From NCBI GenBank assembly GCA_003021175.1, contig PXQV01000017.1:62001-126000 (forward strand): a DNA stretch of 64,000 bases, read 5' to 3'. Numbering within the stretch: the stretch's first letter is position 1; the number at the start of each line of letters is the position of its first letter. The stretch comes from Halobacteriales archaeon QH_7_66_36. Lineage in GTDB: Archaea; Halobacteriota; Halobacteria; Halobacteriales; Haloarculaceae. The notes under the pieces are model-generated. The model did no database searches. It was not told the DNA's origin and saw only the letters and a list, made by a program, of their open reading frames with translations. Shown piece by piece: positions 7,988 to 16,451 of this stretch. Both the position numbers and the translations under genes were made by a program.

Positions 7988-9739
7988 CTACTCCCGTTTC
8001 GCGCCGGGGTTCGTGACCGCGCCGTTGGCCGCGGAGCCGAACGTCTGGCCGTACTTCGCGAGCACGCCGGTGTCGTAGTTCGGCGCTGGCCGGTCCCGGT
8101 CGGCGAGTCTGTCGGCCAACTCCTCGTCCGTGAGGTCGGCGTCCATGCGGCGCTCGTCGACGTCGATGGTGACGGTGTCGCCGTCTTCGAGGGCGGCGAT
8201 GGGGCCGCCTGCGAACGCCTCGGGAGCGACGTGGCCGATCATCGGGCCGCGGGTCGCGCCGGAGAAGCGGCCGTCCGTCAGGAGCGCCACGTCGTCCTCG
8301 TGGCCGGCACCGACGACGGCGGCCGTCACGCCGAGCATCTCGCGCATCCCCGGGCCGCCCTGCGGCCCCTCGTTGCGGATGGCGATCACGTCGCCGGACT
8401 CGATCTCCCCCTCCTGCACGTACGCCATCGCCGCCTCCTCGTCCTCGAAGACCCGGACCGGTCCCTCGTGGAACCACTTGTCCTCGCCGGTGACCTTCAG
8501 CACCGCGCCGTCGGGCGCGAGGTTGCCGGTGAGGATCTTGATCGCGCCTTCCTCGTAGAACGGGTCAGCGACGGGTCGCAGGAACTCCTCGTCGATTTCG
8601 GAATCCGGCGGCAGATCGCCGCGCCGCCCCAGTTCGGTCAGTTCCTCGCGCACGGTGCGGCCGGTGACGGTGGCGGCGTCGCCGTGCACGTAGCCGCCCT
8701 CGACGAGCCGTCGGATCACGACCGGAACCCCGCCCACCTCGTGGAGGTCGTTCATCACGCTGGTGCCGCCGGGCTGGAGGTTGGCTATCTTCGGCGTCCG
8801 CGCGGAGATCTCGTCGAACTCCTCGATGGAGAGGTCGATGCCCGCCTCGGCCGCGAGCGCGAGCAGGTGGAGCACGGCGTTCGTCGAGCCGCCGAGCGCG
8901 ACCTGCACGGCGATGGCGTTCTCGAAGCTCTCCTTCGTGAGGATGTCCGAGGGACGGCGGTCCTCGCGGACGCATTCGAGCGCGAGTTCGCCGGCCCGCT
9001 CCGCGACCTCGTAGCGCGACTCGTCCTCGGCGGGCGGCGAGGCGGAGCCGAGCGGCGCGAGACCCAGCGCCTCGGAGATGGAGGCCATCGTGTTCGCGGT
9101 GAACATCCCGCCACACGACCCGGCACCGGGACAGGCCGCGTGCTCCAGTTCGACGAGTTCGTCCTCGGTCATCTCGCCGGAGGCGACCGCGCCGACCCCC
9201 TCGAAGACGTTCTGCACCGTGACCTCGCGTCCCTCGTGTTCGCCGGGCATGATGGAGCCGCCGTAGAGGAACACCGAGGGGAGGTCCGTCCGGACGGCGG
9301 CCATCATCATCCCGGGGAGGTTCTTGTCACAGCCGGCGACGGTGACGAGCGCGTCCATCCGTTCGCCGAAGGCGACGAGTTCGACGGAGTCGGCGATGAT
9401 CTCTCGCGAGATGAGCGAGGCCTTCATCCCCTCGGTGCCCATCGAGATGGCGTCCGAGATGGTGACGGTGCCGAACTCGATGGGCATCCCTGCGGCGTCG
9501 TCGATGCCGTCGATGGCCGCGTCGGCGACGTCGTCGAGGTGGACGTTACACGGCGTGATGTCGGCGGCGGGGTTCGCCACCCCGACCATCGGATTCGAGA
9601 GGTCATCGTCGTCGAACCCCATCGCGCGGAACATCGCGCGGTGCGGGGCGCGTTCCGGCCCCTCGGTGACCTCCCGCGATCTGAGATTCGCGGGCTTTTC
9701 TTCTTGTGGCTCGCGCTCCGGTGGCTCCTGCTGGCTCAT
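7988..9739 (-). CDS. ilvD: Dihydroxy-acid dehydratase
   Basis: The 583-residue enzyme dehydrates 2,3-dihydroxy-isovalerate and -methylvalerate to the 2-oxo acids, the third common step of valine and isoleucine synthesis. The Fe-S ligands are visible: TPCNVHLDD (Cys64), VAGCDKNLPGMMMA and CPGAGSCGGMFTANTM. The C-terminal part shows GRFSGATRGPMIGHVAPEA, conserved in the IlvD/Edd family. The N-terminus is a charged haloarchaeal extension (about 25 residues). It stands alone. A GC hairpin (CTCCCCC/GGGGGAG, about 7919-7941) lies just past its stop and may terminate transcription. Confidence 0.97.
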   Translation of the reverse strand: MSQQEPPEREPQEEKPANLRSREVTEGPERAPHRAMFRAMGFDDDDLSNPMVGVANPAADITPCNVHLDDVADAAIDGIDDAAGMPIEFGTVTISDAISMGTEGMKASLISREIIADSVELVAFGERMDALVTVAGCDKNLPGMMMAAVRTDLPSVFLYGGSIMPGEHEGREVTVQNVFEGVGAVASGEMTEDELVELEHAACPGAGSCGGMFTANTMASISEALGLAPLGSASPPAEDESRYEVAERAGELALECVREDRRPSDILTKESFENAIAVQVALGGSTNAVLHLLALAAEAGIDLSIEEFDEISARTPKIANLQPGGTSVMNDLHEVGGVPVVIRRLVEGGYVHGDAATVTGRTVREELTELGRRGDLPPDSEIDEEFLRPVADPFYEEGAIKILTGNLAPDGAVLKVTGEDKWFHEGPVRVFEDEEAAMAYVQEGEIESGDVIAIRNEGPQGGPGMREMLGVTAAVVGAGHEDDVALLTDGRFSGATRGPMIGHVAPEAFAGGPIAALEDGDTVTIDVDERRMDADLTDEELADRLADRDRPAPNYDTGVLAKYGQTFGSAANGAVTNPGAKRE

Positions 9740-9803
9740 ACACCCGAGTTGTGTGCTGCGGGGATAAGAATCCGCGCCAAGACAGATGTTGCGGTTTCCC
9801 CGG

Positions 9804-10292
9804 CTACCGTCGGATGAACCGCGACAGCTTCTCCGCGAACGAGTCGTCGCCGAGCTTCAGATAGTAGGCGTCGCCGCGGTCCTCGTAGTAGTTGTCGATG
9901 CGCCGGACGACCTCGAAGCCGATCTCCTCGTAAAAGTCGATGGCGTCCTGATTCGTCGTTCGCGCGTGACAGGTGACGGTGTTGTAGTCGTCGGCGACCT
10001 CCGCGATGAGCCGTTTGCCGTATCCTTCACCCCGGTGTCCGGCGTCGACGGCCAGGAAGAGGACGTAGCCGTCGCGGCGGACGGATGCGAAGCCGACGAG
10101 CTGTTCGTCGTCGAGGCCGCGTTCGACGAGCGCGTACGTCGTCGCCCGGGTGTAGGCGTCGGTGAAGAACCCGCGGCGCTGGCGCAGGACGCCCTCCTCG
10201 CGGCGAATGTGCTCTTTCAGTGTCCACGCGTCCTCGACGAGGCCGTCGTCGCCCCGGTCGATAACGCGGAGCTCTATCGTGGCACTCACCAC
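9804..10292 (-). CDS. GNAT-family N-acetyltransferase
   Basis: The 162-residue protein has the acetyl-CoA binding motif HRGEGYGKRLI (about residues 87-97) preceded by the LFLAVDAG strand, and NQDAIDFYEEIGFEVVRRI as the C-terminal GNAT motif. It resembles RimI-like acetyltransferases of archaea; the substrate is unknown. The start is GTG at 10292, with another GTG one codon later; GGTGAG precedes them. Confidence 0.88.
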   Translation of the reverse strand: MVSATIELRVIDRGDDGLVEDAWTLKEHIRREEGVLRQRRGFFTDAYTRATTYALVERGLDDEQLVGFASVRRDGYVLFLAVDAGHRGEGYGKRLIAEVADDYNTVTCHARTTNQDAIDFYEEIGFEVVRRIDNYYEDRGDAYYLKLGDDSFAEKLSRFIRR

Positions 10293-10374
10293 CTCACCCT
10301 AACTCCGGGCCGAGTATAACTCCAACGCTACCACCCCCGGAACCCTTTCGTTTCGGCGTCCAGTGTGTTCGAGC

Positions 10375-11430
10375 ATGGCGACGGGGATAGCGTCGGGCGA
10401 GGAGACCGAATCGGTCGACGAGCCGGACACCGTGCGCGAAGTGGTTCGCAGATCGCTCATCACCGGCATCGCGGTCGTCATCCCCATCGTCGTGACGGCC
10501 GTCGTCATCACGTTCGCGCTCAACTTCGTCAACGGGTTCCTCATACCGGTGATCGACATAATCAAGCGTGGCCCGATCGGCCCGAACCAGTTCACCGACT
10601 TCACGCTGAAGGTCGTCACCGTCGTCGTGTTCGTCGGTATCGTGTTCTTCCTCGGGTTCGTCGCGGAGTTCTCGAAGCGCGGCACACAGCTCGGCGAGCA
10701 GTTCGACGATCTCATGGCCGCGATTCCCGGGCTCGGCTCCGTGTACGCCTCCTTCGACGAGATGTCCGAGATCATGCTCGATTCTGACACGGACAGCTTT
10801 CAGGACGTGAAGCTGGTCGAGTACCCCGGCGAGGAGTCGTACACGGTGGCGTTCAAGACGGCCGGGACGCCGCCGGTGATCGAGGAGGCGACACAGGTGG
10901 ACGACATGGTCACGCTGTTCATGCCGATGGCACCCAATCCGGTGATGGGCGGGTTCGTCATCCACGTCTCCCGCGACCGCGTGGTCGACGTGGACCTGAC
11001 GGTCGAGGAGGGGATTCGGTCCATCGTCACCTCCGGCGTCGCCGTCAGCAGCGACGACGACCCCGAACTCCGCGGGCTCTCGGCCGACGAGATGCAGACG
11101 CTCGGCCGGATCGAGCGGGTCGACCAGCAGACCGCCCCGGAGGACGCCTCACCGACGACGCGCGGCACCGAGGTGTCCAAGGAGCGGATCGCCGAGTACG
11201 ACGCCGCCGTCTCCCCCGAACACTCGGATACCCCGGAGAAGATCGCCGCCCGCGAGCGGAGTCGCGACCGCGGAACGACCGATACGGTCCCGGCAGAGGC
11301 GTCGGGACGAGCCTCCGAGGACCGTGATTCGACCGAAACCACCCCCGCCGAGGCGTCCGGCCGAGCGCCCGAAGACCGCGACTCGACCGAGACCACCCCC
11401 GCCGAGGCGTCGGGACGGACCGACGAGTGA
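10375..11430 (+). CDS. DUF502-family membrane protein
   Basis: This is a 351-residue protein. Two hydrophobic segments (about 24-52 and 73-95) lead into VAEFSKRGTQLGEQFDDLMAAIPGLGSVYASFDEM, typical of DUF502, then GGFVIHVSRDRVVDVDLTVEEG. DUF502 proteins are widespread small membrane proteins of unknown function. The C-terminal 110 residues are hydrophilic and end in tandem repeats. I chose the ATG at 10375; a GTG four codons upstream is also in frame. Confidence 0.85.
   Translation: MATGIASGEETESVDEPDTVREVVRRSLITGIAVVIPIVVTAVVITFALNFVNGFLIPVIDIIKRGPIGPNQFTDFTLKVVTVVVFVGIVFFLGFVAEFSKRGTQLGEQFDDLMAAIPGLGSVYASFDEMSEIMLDSDTDSFQDVKLVEYPGEESYTVAFKTAGTPPVIEEATQVDDMVTLFMPMAPNPVMGGFVIHVSRDRVVDVDLTVEEGIRSIVTSGVAVSSDDDPELRGLSADEMQTLGRIERVDQQTAPEDASPTTRGTEVSKERIAEYDAAVSPEHSDTPEKIAARERSRDRGTTDTVPAEASGRASEDRDSTETTPAEASGRAPEDRDSTETTPAEASGRTDE
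11263..11427 (+). repeat. 54-bp tandem repeat at the end of the DUF502 gene
   Basis: Two close copies of a 54-base unit (11323-11376 and 11377-11427, the latter short by one codon) follow a diverged 60-base copy. Each encodes DSTETTPAEASGRAPED-like sequence. The repeat runs to the stop codon, so copy number changes only alter the hydrophilic tail. Confidence 0.9.
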
Positions 11431-11450
11431 CCACGGGTTCGGCATTCATC

Positions 11451-11456
11451 TTTTAG
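11451..11456 (+). promoter_or_regulatory. TATA-like element for the DoxX gene
   Basis: TTTTAG lies 25-30 bases before the ATG of the downstream gene, as expected for a leaderless haloarchaeal promoter. It matches the cmk promoter element. Confidence 0.5.
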
Positions 11457-11480
11457 TAGCGGCGGGCTAGTTCCCGGATC

Positions 11481-12572
11481 ATGCTACCGCTCGCGTGGCT
11501 GATTCCAGCCCACGTCGACTACGTGACGGGCGTTCCGGACCGGGCGGGGTCGGCCATCGGCTTCATTCTGCGCGTGGTCACCGACCCCGTCAACGCCGCG
11601 CTGCTCATCGCCGGGGCCATTGGCGGCGCGGCCGCACTCGTCGCCGGTGCGTACGCGCGGCGGCGCGTGCCGGATCTTTCGGTGCTCGCAGACACGCTCG
11701 CCGACTACCGCGACCTCGTCCCGTGGATGCTCCGGCTCTCGGTCGGACTGCCGACGCTCGGGGCCGGATTCGCGGGCTACTACTTCACGCCGGTCGTCAC
11801 CATCGACGCGGTGAGCCAGACGCTCACGGCGCTGTATCCGTCGCTACTCGACCCGCTGGTCGGGACGCCGGTGATCCGGCTCGCGTTCATCGGCGTCGGA
11901 TTCGCGCTGCTCACCGGCTTCCTCACCCGTGCGAGTGCGCTCCTCGGCTTCGCGCTGTGGGTGACGGTCGTCCCCGCCGAACCGGCGCTGTTGCTCGCCG
12001 GCGAGTATCCGTTCGTCTACGCCGCCATCGCACTCGTCGGCGGCGGCCGACCGAGCGCCGACGAGATGTTCGCCCGCGTCGCGAAGACGCCCGGCACGCT
12101 CTACGGCCGGATCGACCCGCTCGGCGAACTGCCGAGCCGGACCCGCGAGTTCCTCACCCCCTACCAGCCGTTCCTCCCGACGCTGCTCCGGGTCGGTCTG
12201 GGTGCCACGTTCATCTTCCTCGGCGCGACCCAGAAGCTGTTCTCGCCGGCGCGTGCGCTACTCGTCGTCGAGAAGTACAATCTCGACGCGCTCCTCCCGG
12301 TCGATCCGGGGATGTGGGTCGTCGGCGCCGGACTGACCGAGGTAGCGATCGGACTGCTGCTGATCGCCGGGTTGTACACGCGGGGTGCCGCAGCCGTCGC
12401 CTTCCTCGTGTTGACGACGACCCTGTTCGGCCTCCCGGACGACCCCGTGCTCGCGCACGTCTCGATGTTCGGACTCACCTCTGCCGTCTTCACGCTCGGG
12501 GCCGGGCCGTACTCGCTCGACCAGCTGTTCGAGGCGGCCGAGGTGTCGGAGAGCGAGCCGGCACCGAGTTGA
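11481..12572 (+). CDS. DoxX-family membrane protein
   Basis: The 363-residue protein has about eight hydrophobic segments. The C-terminal half (LLRVGLGATFIFLGATQKLF, then VGAGLTEVAIGLLLIAGLYT) matches the DoxX core of four helices with a KLF-type turn. The N-terminal half (WMLRLSVGLPTLGAGFAGYY, IRLAFIGVGFALLTGFLTRA) looks like a second, diverged copy, making this a long double-DoxX form. DoxX proteins are quinone-interacting or redox-linked membrane proteins in some species; here the role is unknown. Confidence 0.82.
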   Translation: MLPLAWLIPAHVDYVTGVPDRAGSAIGFILRVVTDPVNAALLIAGAIGGAAALVAGAYARRRVPDLSVLADTLADYRDLVPWMLRLSVGLPTLGAGFAGYYFTPVVTIDAVSQTLTALYPSLLDPLVGTPVIRLAFIGVGFALLTGFLTRASALLGFALWVTVVPAEPALLLAGEYPFVYAAIALVGGGRPSADEMFARVAKTPGTLYGRIDPLGELPSRTREFLTPYQPFLPTLLRVGLGATFIFLGATQKLFSPARALLVVEKYNLDALLPVDPGMWVVGAGLTEVAIGLLLIAGLYTRGAAAVAFLVLTTTLFGLPDDPVLAHVSMFGLTSAVFTLGAGPYSLDQLFEAAEVSESEPAPS

Positions 12573-13285
12573 CAGGCTATCGCGGCCGGACACAGTCGCT
12601 ATCGGATTCGGGCACGACCATCGTCGAGGAGGCGTCGGGCCGAGGACATCGACGGGAGGTCCGCGTCTCCGACGCGCCCGGTATTGGCGGCAGGGTGGCG
12701 CGCACGTTCTCAGTGTGATCGAGCGGTGAGCGGTGCTGTCGGGGTTGGCGGGAACACGAGGCTTACACCGCCGTGGCGACCGAAGGGAGCCGTGGGACCG
12801 AGGCCCGACTAACGCGCCGCGACCGCGGGGAGCGGCGCGGCTGGAGGGCCGACGTGTCTTTTTCATGAGCGTTTCCCCGAGTGAGGGAGCTGAGCGACCG
12901 AACGAGGTACAAAAAGGTTCTACAGGCGGAGCAGGCCGAGTGCCTCGGGGCTTGCCCCCGAGGGTGAAGGCCGTACGGTTATTACCCATCCGGCCGAACC
13001 ATCGGGTACAGTTGCGACGTGGGTTAAAGACCTTACTCCGAAGCAACTGCTGGCAGTTGCGAAGAAATGCGACTCCTCTCAACACCCTGCTACGGCAGGT
13101 GAGACGGGAGTTGTCGGGCGGGGTGGAGCCGCCGACCCTCACGGACACAGCGAGTGTTCGGGTGTCAATTCCAGCCGACCCAACTCGGGGAGGTCGAGGG
13201 GGATTACATTCGCCTGCGACGGCCCGTCCGATTTTTGAGCGGGCGGTCAAGACGGCGAAGCCGCGGGGCTTGTCCCCGCGGGACT
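12573..13285. other. Gene-free stretch with hairpins and a startless open frame
   Basis: No gene can be supported across 713 bases. One plus-strand frame is open from 12894 to a TGA at 13236-13238 (114 codons) without ATG; its middle (TVATWVKDLTPKQLLAVAKK) is protein-like, but the flanks are arginine/serine-rich. Two strong hairpins with the same core frame the segment. It may be a decayed insertion or a structured RNA. The end adjoins the stop of the small zinc protein at 13286. Confidence 0.5.
12942..13282. repeat. Two matching GC hairpins about 0.32 kb apart
   Basis: The first hairpin is CCTCGGGG-CTTG-CCCCCGAGG (12943-12964), followed by GTGAAG. The second is CCGCGGGG-CTTG-TCCCCGCGG (13261-13281), followed by ACTTCACT. 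The shared GGGGCTTG(C/T)CCCC core and the mirrored flanks (GTGAAG against CTTCAC) suggest two ends of one small non-autonomous element, but I see no target-site duplication. Confidence 0.4.
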
Positions 13286-13444
13286 TCACTGCTGACGCGG
13301 GGCCCGTGCCTCGCGCACACCGTTGCCGTCGCGCATCTTGTCCTCGCAGTGGGGGCAGACGCGGACGCTGTCCAGTTCGTCGGGGGCGAACACCTTGACG
13401 TACTGTTCGGAGACGTAGGAGTCGCAGTTGAGACAGTTGGCCAT
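13286..13444 (-). CDS. Small zinc-finger protein (DUF7563-like)
   Basis: The 52-residue protein starts MANCLNCDSYVSEQYVKVF and has a second pair VCPHCEDKMRDGNGVREAR, so two CxxC knuckles bind one zinc. The pattern (CxNC...YV.VF.P....VRVCP.CEDK.RDG..VREAR) is one I recall as DUF7563 of haloarchaea; function unknown. The stop lies next to the gene-free stretch. Confidence 0.85.
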   Translation of the reverse strand: MANCLNCDSYVSEQYVKVFAPDELDSVRVCPHCEDKMRDGNGVREARAPRQQ

Positions 13445-13533
13445 GTGGTCGGAATTCGTCTACCGATTTAAGTACGTTCTGGGTTCGGGTCGGCTACGTG
13501 ACGCGGTTTCATGGGAAGGAGTGGCGGGCCGCG

Positions 13534-13848
13534 TCACCGACGGAGGAAGTCGAAGTTCGCGTCCGCGACCGACACGCGGGGGTCGATCTCCTCGCCGTCC
13601 TCGAACCGCACGAAGGAGAGATAGTACGGGTCGCCACAGCCGTCGCCGTCCGTCTCGGCGGCCCCGCAGACCAGTTCGACGCCGTCGGCCTGCTTCTGTG
13701 GGTCGATCTCGCTGTCGAGTTCGTAGGCGGGGAGATACTCCCAGCCGTCGAGTGGGTCCGGCGTGACGCACTTGTCGGAGAGATACGCGTCCCGCTCCAG
13801 TTCGGCGACGGCCTCACAGCGCGGACAGTGATAGCTGACGGTGACCAT
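13534..13848 (-). CDS. Hypothetical haloarchaeal protein with Cys pairs
   Basis: The 104-residue protein opens MVTVSYHCPRCEAVAELERD and contains further cysteines in KCVTPDP, ELVCGAAETDGDGCGDPYY, then ends in VSVADANFDFLRR. The CxxC plus later C...C arrangement suggests a zinc-ribbon-like fold. The ATG at 13848 is chosen because the upstream extension overlaps the divergent gene at 13927. I do not recognise a characterised family. Confidence 0.8.
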   Translation of the reverse strand: MVTVSYHCPRCEAVAELERDAYLSDKCVTPDPLDGWEYLPAYELDSEIDPQKQADGVELVCGAAETDGDGCGDPYYLSFVRFEDGEEIDPRVSVADANFDFLRR

Positions 13849-13926
13849 ACGCGTCGTAGACGCTCGCGGGATTTGAGCCTCCGGGTACCCGGAAGGACTT
13901 TGCCCGCCCCCAGCCTCGCTGCCGAC

Positions 13927-14781
13927 ATGATAGACGAGACCGTGGCAGAGATAGAGCGGATGGGGACACACTCCTCGTCCGTCGTCGCCGTGAAGGCGGC
14001 CGAGGCGCTTCGCGAACTGCTCGACCGGGAGTATCCGACCGTCGACGGGTATCTCCGCGACCTCGAACGCAACTCCAGCGCGCTCCGGCGCGCGAACCCC
14101 TCGCACGCGTCGCTTCACACGACCCAACGAGAGATCGTCACGACGGTCGAGGAGGCGGACGCGGCGGACGTGGAGACTGCGATGGAGGAGACCGAAGCGG
14201 TCATCGACCGAGTGGTCGAGCGCGTCACGACCGGGAAGCGGAAGGCCGCCGAGGCCGCCGCGGAGTCATTCTCCGACGGCGAGACGATTCTCACACACGA
14301 TTACTCGACGACGCTTCTCGAAGCAGTCGAGGCGGCCGCCCGCGACGGCACGCACCTCGACGTGTACGTCACAGAGGCTCGGCCGCGGTATCTCGGCCGG
14401 AAGGCGGCCCGCATGCTCGCCGGGATCGACCGCGTGGAGCCGCATCTGATCGTCGACTCGGCGGCCGGCGAGGTGCTCGACGAGTGTGACCGGGCCGTCT
14501 TCGGAATGACCTGTGTCGTCGACGACAGCTTCTACAACCGCGTCGGCACCTTCCCCATCGCCGCAACGGCGAACGAACTCGCCGTTCCCGTCGACGTCGT
14601 CGGCTCCTCGTCCAAGGTCATCGATTCGGGCGGCTTCAGTTTCGAAAACGAGCACCGGCCAGCGGTCGAGGTAATGCGCGAACCGGCCGAGGGGTTCGAC
14701 GTACACAACCCCGCCTACGACGCGACGCCGCTCCACCTCGTCGATTCGATACTCACCGACGCCGGGACGCGAACGCCGTAG
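13927..14781 (+). CDS. eIF2B-subunit / R15P-isomerase-family protein
   Basis: This is a 284-residue Rossmann-like protein of the eIF2B alpha/beta/delta and aldose-1-P isomerase superfamily. Visible features are an N-terminal helical domain (SSSVVAVKAAEALRELLD), then ILTHDYSTTLLEAVEAA, DVYVTEARPRYLGRKAARML, the AVFGMTCVVDD region, and VPVDVVGSSSKV near the C-terminus. Some archaeal members act in AMP/ribose-1,5-bisphosphate metabolism, others are of unknown role; this one is shorter and more divergent, so I leave the reaction open. Confidence 0.85.
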   Translation: MIDETVAEIERMGTHSSSVVAVKAAEALRELLDREYPTVDGYLRDLERNSSALRRANPSHASLHTTQREIVTTVEEADAADVETAMEETEAVIDRVVERVTTGKRKAAEAAAESFSDGETILTHDYSTTLLEAVEAAARDGTHLDVYVTEARPRYLGRKAARMLAGIDRVEPHLIVDSAAGEVLDECDRAVFGMTCVVDDSFYNRVGTFPIAATANELAVPVDVVGSSSKVIDSGGFSFENEHRPAVEVMREPAEGFDVHNPAYDATPLHLVDSILTDAGTRTP

Positions 14782-14976
14782 TCAGGCGAAGGCGCCGAAG
14801 ACGGGCTGTGAGACGACGGCTGTCCCACACTCCGGACAGACGACCCGGTAGCCATCCGTTCCCTCCTGCACGAGCCAGTCACCGCTCATCGGGCTCGTGT
14901 GTCCACACTCCTGACAGAACAGCGCCATCTTGTCGGCCTCGCCGCTCGGGGGACCTGCGGGCGTTCGTTCGCTCAT
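14782..14976 (-). CDS. Small zinc-ribbon protein
   Basis: The 64-residue protein has CQECGHTSPMSGDWLV and, 30 residues on, VVCPECGTAVVSQPVF: a classical two-knuckle zinc ribbon. It resembles small haloarchaeal ribbon proteins of unknown function. The start is the ATG at 14976; it converges exactly with the eIF2B-like gene (stop to stop with no gap). Confidence 0.85.
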   Translation of the reverse strand: MSERTPAGPPSGEADKMALFCQECGHTSPMSGDWLVQEGTDGYRVVCPECGTAVVSQPVFGAFA

Positions 14977-15046
14977 GGCCGAGTTACGTGCTCCACGAAT
15001 AAATGACTGGTCGCAGACACGTGAACAAGCCCCACGCGGCGTCGAC

Positions 15047-16399
15047 TCAGACGTGCTGAACCCGGCCCTCGACCGTCGGGTCGATACCGACCTCGCGGGC
15101 GTACTCGGCGAGCACGCGGTACTGCGTTTCGAGCCTGTCGACGCGGTGGGCCGCGTCGAGGACCGGAAACTCGTCGTCGGAGTGGAGGATGTAGTCGGAG
15201 ACGGCGACCCGATAGCGGCGGTCGAGGTCGACCGGTTCGCCCCCGACCGTCGCATCCGTCAGCGTCTCGGCCGTCCGGTCGTAGGTGATCGTCGCACCGG
15301 AGACGTGTGCGTGCCACCAGTCCGGTTCGCCGAAGCCGAGCCGCGAGCCTTCCCCCTGCGCGAAGGCGCGCTCCAGCGCCGCGCCGGTCACCTCGGCGAC
15401 AGCCAACGGCTCGTCGAAGGGAACCAGCGAGATGAGGTCGCCGACTGTCACCTCGCCGGCGAGTTGCGGCCCCGAGCGGATGCCGCCGGCGTTCTGGAGA
15501 CCGACATCGGCGTCGGTGTACCAGCGGTACGCGTCGGCGACGAAGTTCCCGACGCGAGACTCGCCGTGGAAACAGGCCGTCTCGGTCCGCTCGATCGGCT
15601 CGTCGACCGTTGCGACGGGTTCGTCGACGCCGGCCTCGGCGAGTTGTTCTTCCATCGCGTCGCGAACGGTCGCGTCGAGCGGCCCGTCGGCGACGGCGTG
15701 GCGAGTTACCGCTCGTTCCGGGAGTTCGACCTCGAACAGCATCTCGCCGTTGACGCCCGGCCGCGTGAGTAGCGTCCCGTCGAGCCGTTCGACGCGCTCG
15801 GCGTGGTTGTGGCCGCCGAGCACGACGTCGACGTCCACCGCCGCGGCGAGACGCTCGTCGCCGCGGCCGAGATGCGAGAGACACACCACGTAGTCGACGC
15901 CCTGCGCTCGGAGCGTCTCGACCGCCTCCTCGGCGGCGGCGATTGGATCGGTGAACGACACGTCCTCAGTCGCCGGATTGATGCTCGCCGTCCTTGGCGT
16001 GACGACTCCAAAGACACCGACGCGTGTGCCGTTCGCGTCGAAGACGCGCCGCCGGTAGATGTCGCCGTCGCGGCCGAAGTGGCCGCCGTTTCGCTCGACG
16101 TTGGCACAGATCCACGGCTGTGGGGCGCGGTCGATGAGTTCGAGCGCGCGGTCCGGCCCGTAATCGAAGTCGTGATTGCCGAGCGTGTCGGCGTCGGGGT
16201 CGACGGCGCGGAAGAAGTCGAGCGACTGCTCGCCGCGGGTGACGAGCGGGAGAATGCCCGGCGAGGTGTTGTCGCCGGTGCCGAACACGAGCGTGTCGGG
16301 GTCGCGCACGGCGTCGACACTGCCCGCCAGCCGGCCGATGCGCTCTGGATCGTCGTAGGCGTTCTCGATATCCGAGTAGTGGAGGAGACGAAGCGTCAC
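15047..16399 (-). CDS. 5'-nucleotidase-type metallophosphatase
   Basis: This is a 450-residue two-domain protein of the UshA/5'-nucleotidase family. The metallophosphatase motifs are LLHYSDIENAY, FGTGDNTSPG, LGNHDFDYG, CLSHLG and GGHNHAERV. The C-terminal 5'-nucleotidase domain follows, with NAGGIRSGPQLAGEVTVGD and the substrate loop near PDWWHAHVSG. The usual first motif DxH is D-I-E here. I chose the GTG at 16399 (VTLRLLHYSD); a longer frame to 16576 runs into the neighbour. No signal peptide is seen, unlike many bacterial UshA. Confidence 0.9.
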   Translation of the reverse strand: MTLRLLHYSDIENAYDDPERIGRLAGSVDAVRDPDTLVFGTGDNTSPGILPLVTRGEQSLDFFRAVDPDADTLGNHDFDYGPDRALELIDRAPQPWICANVERNGGHFGRDGDIYRRRVFDANGTRVGVFGVVTPRTASINPATEDVSFTDPIAAAEEAVETLRAQGVDYVVCLSHLGRGDERLAAAVDVDVVLGGHNHAERVERLDGTLLTRPGVNGEMLFEVELPERAVTRHAVADGPLDATVRDAMEEQLAEAGVDEPVATVDEPIERTETACFHGESRVGNFVADAYRWYTDADVGLQNAGGIRSGPQLAGEVTVGDLISLVPFDEPLAVAEVTGAALERAFAQGEGSRLGFGEPDWWHAHVSGATITYDRTAETLTDATVGGEPVDLDRRYRVAVSDYILHSDDEFPVLDAAHRVDRLETQYRVLAEYAREVGIDPTVEGRVQHV

Positions 16400-16451
16400 T
16401 ACCGGCGCGAAGCGAGGCAGCGAAAAAACGGTGTCGAGTTCCGACCGGCGG

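Noticed and set aside
7718-9817. 699-codon plus-strand open frame
   Set aside because: It lies antisense to ilvD, whose motifs are clear; its sequence is the Val/Arg/Asp-rich pattern expected of an antisense frame in GC-rich DNA.
12894-13238. Startless frame containing WVKDLTPKQLLAVAKK
   Set aside because: Protein-like in the middle, but no ATG or GTG start and no recognisable family; kept only as a note in the stretch description.
12733-13398. 221-codon plus-strand open frame across the gene-free stretch
   Set aside because: Arginine- and proline-rich composition, no acidic bias, no motif, and it runs antisense through the small zinc-finger gene.
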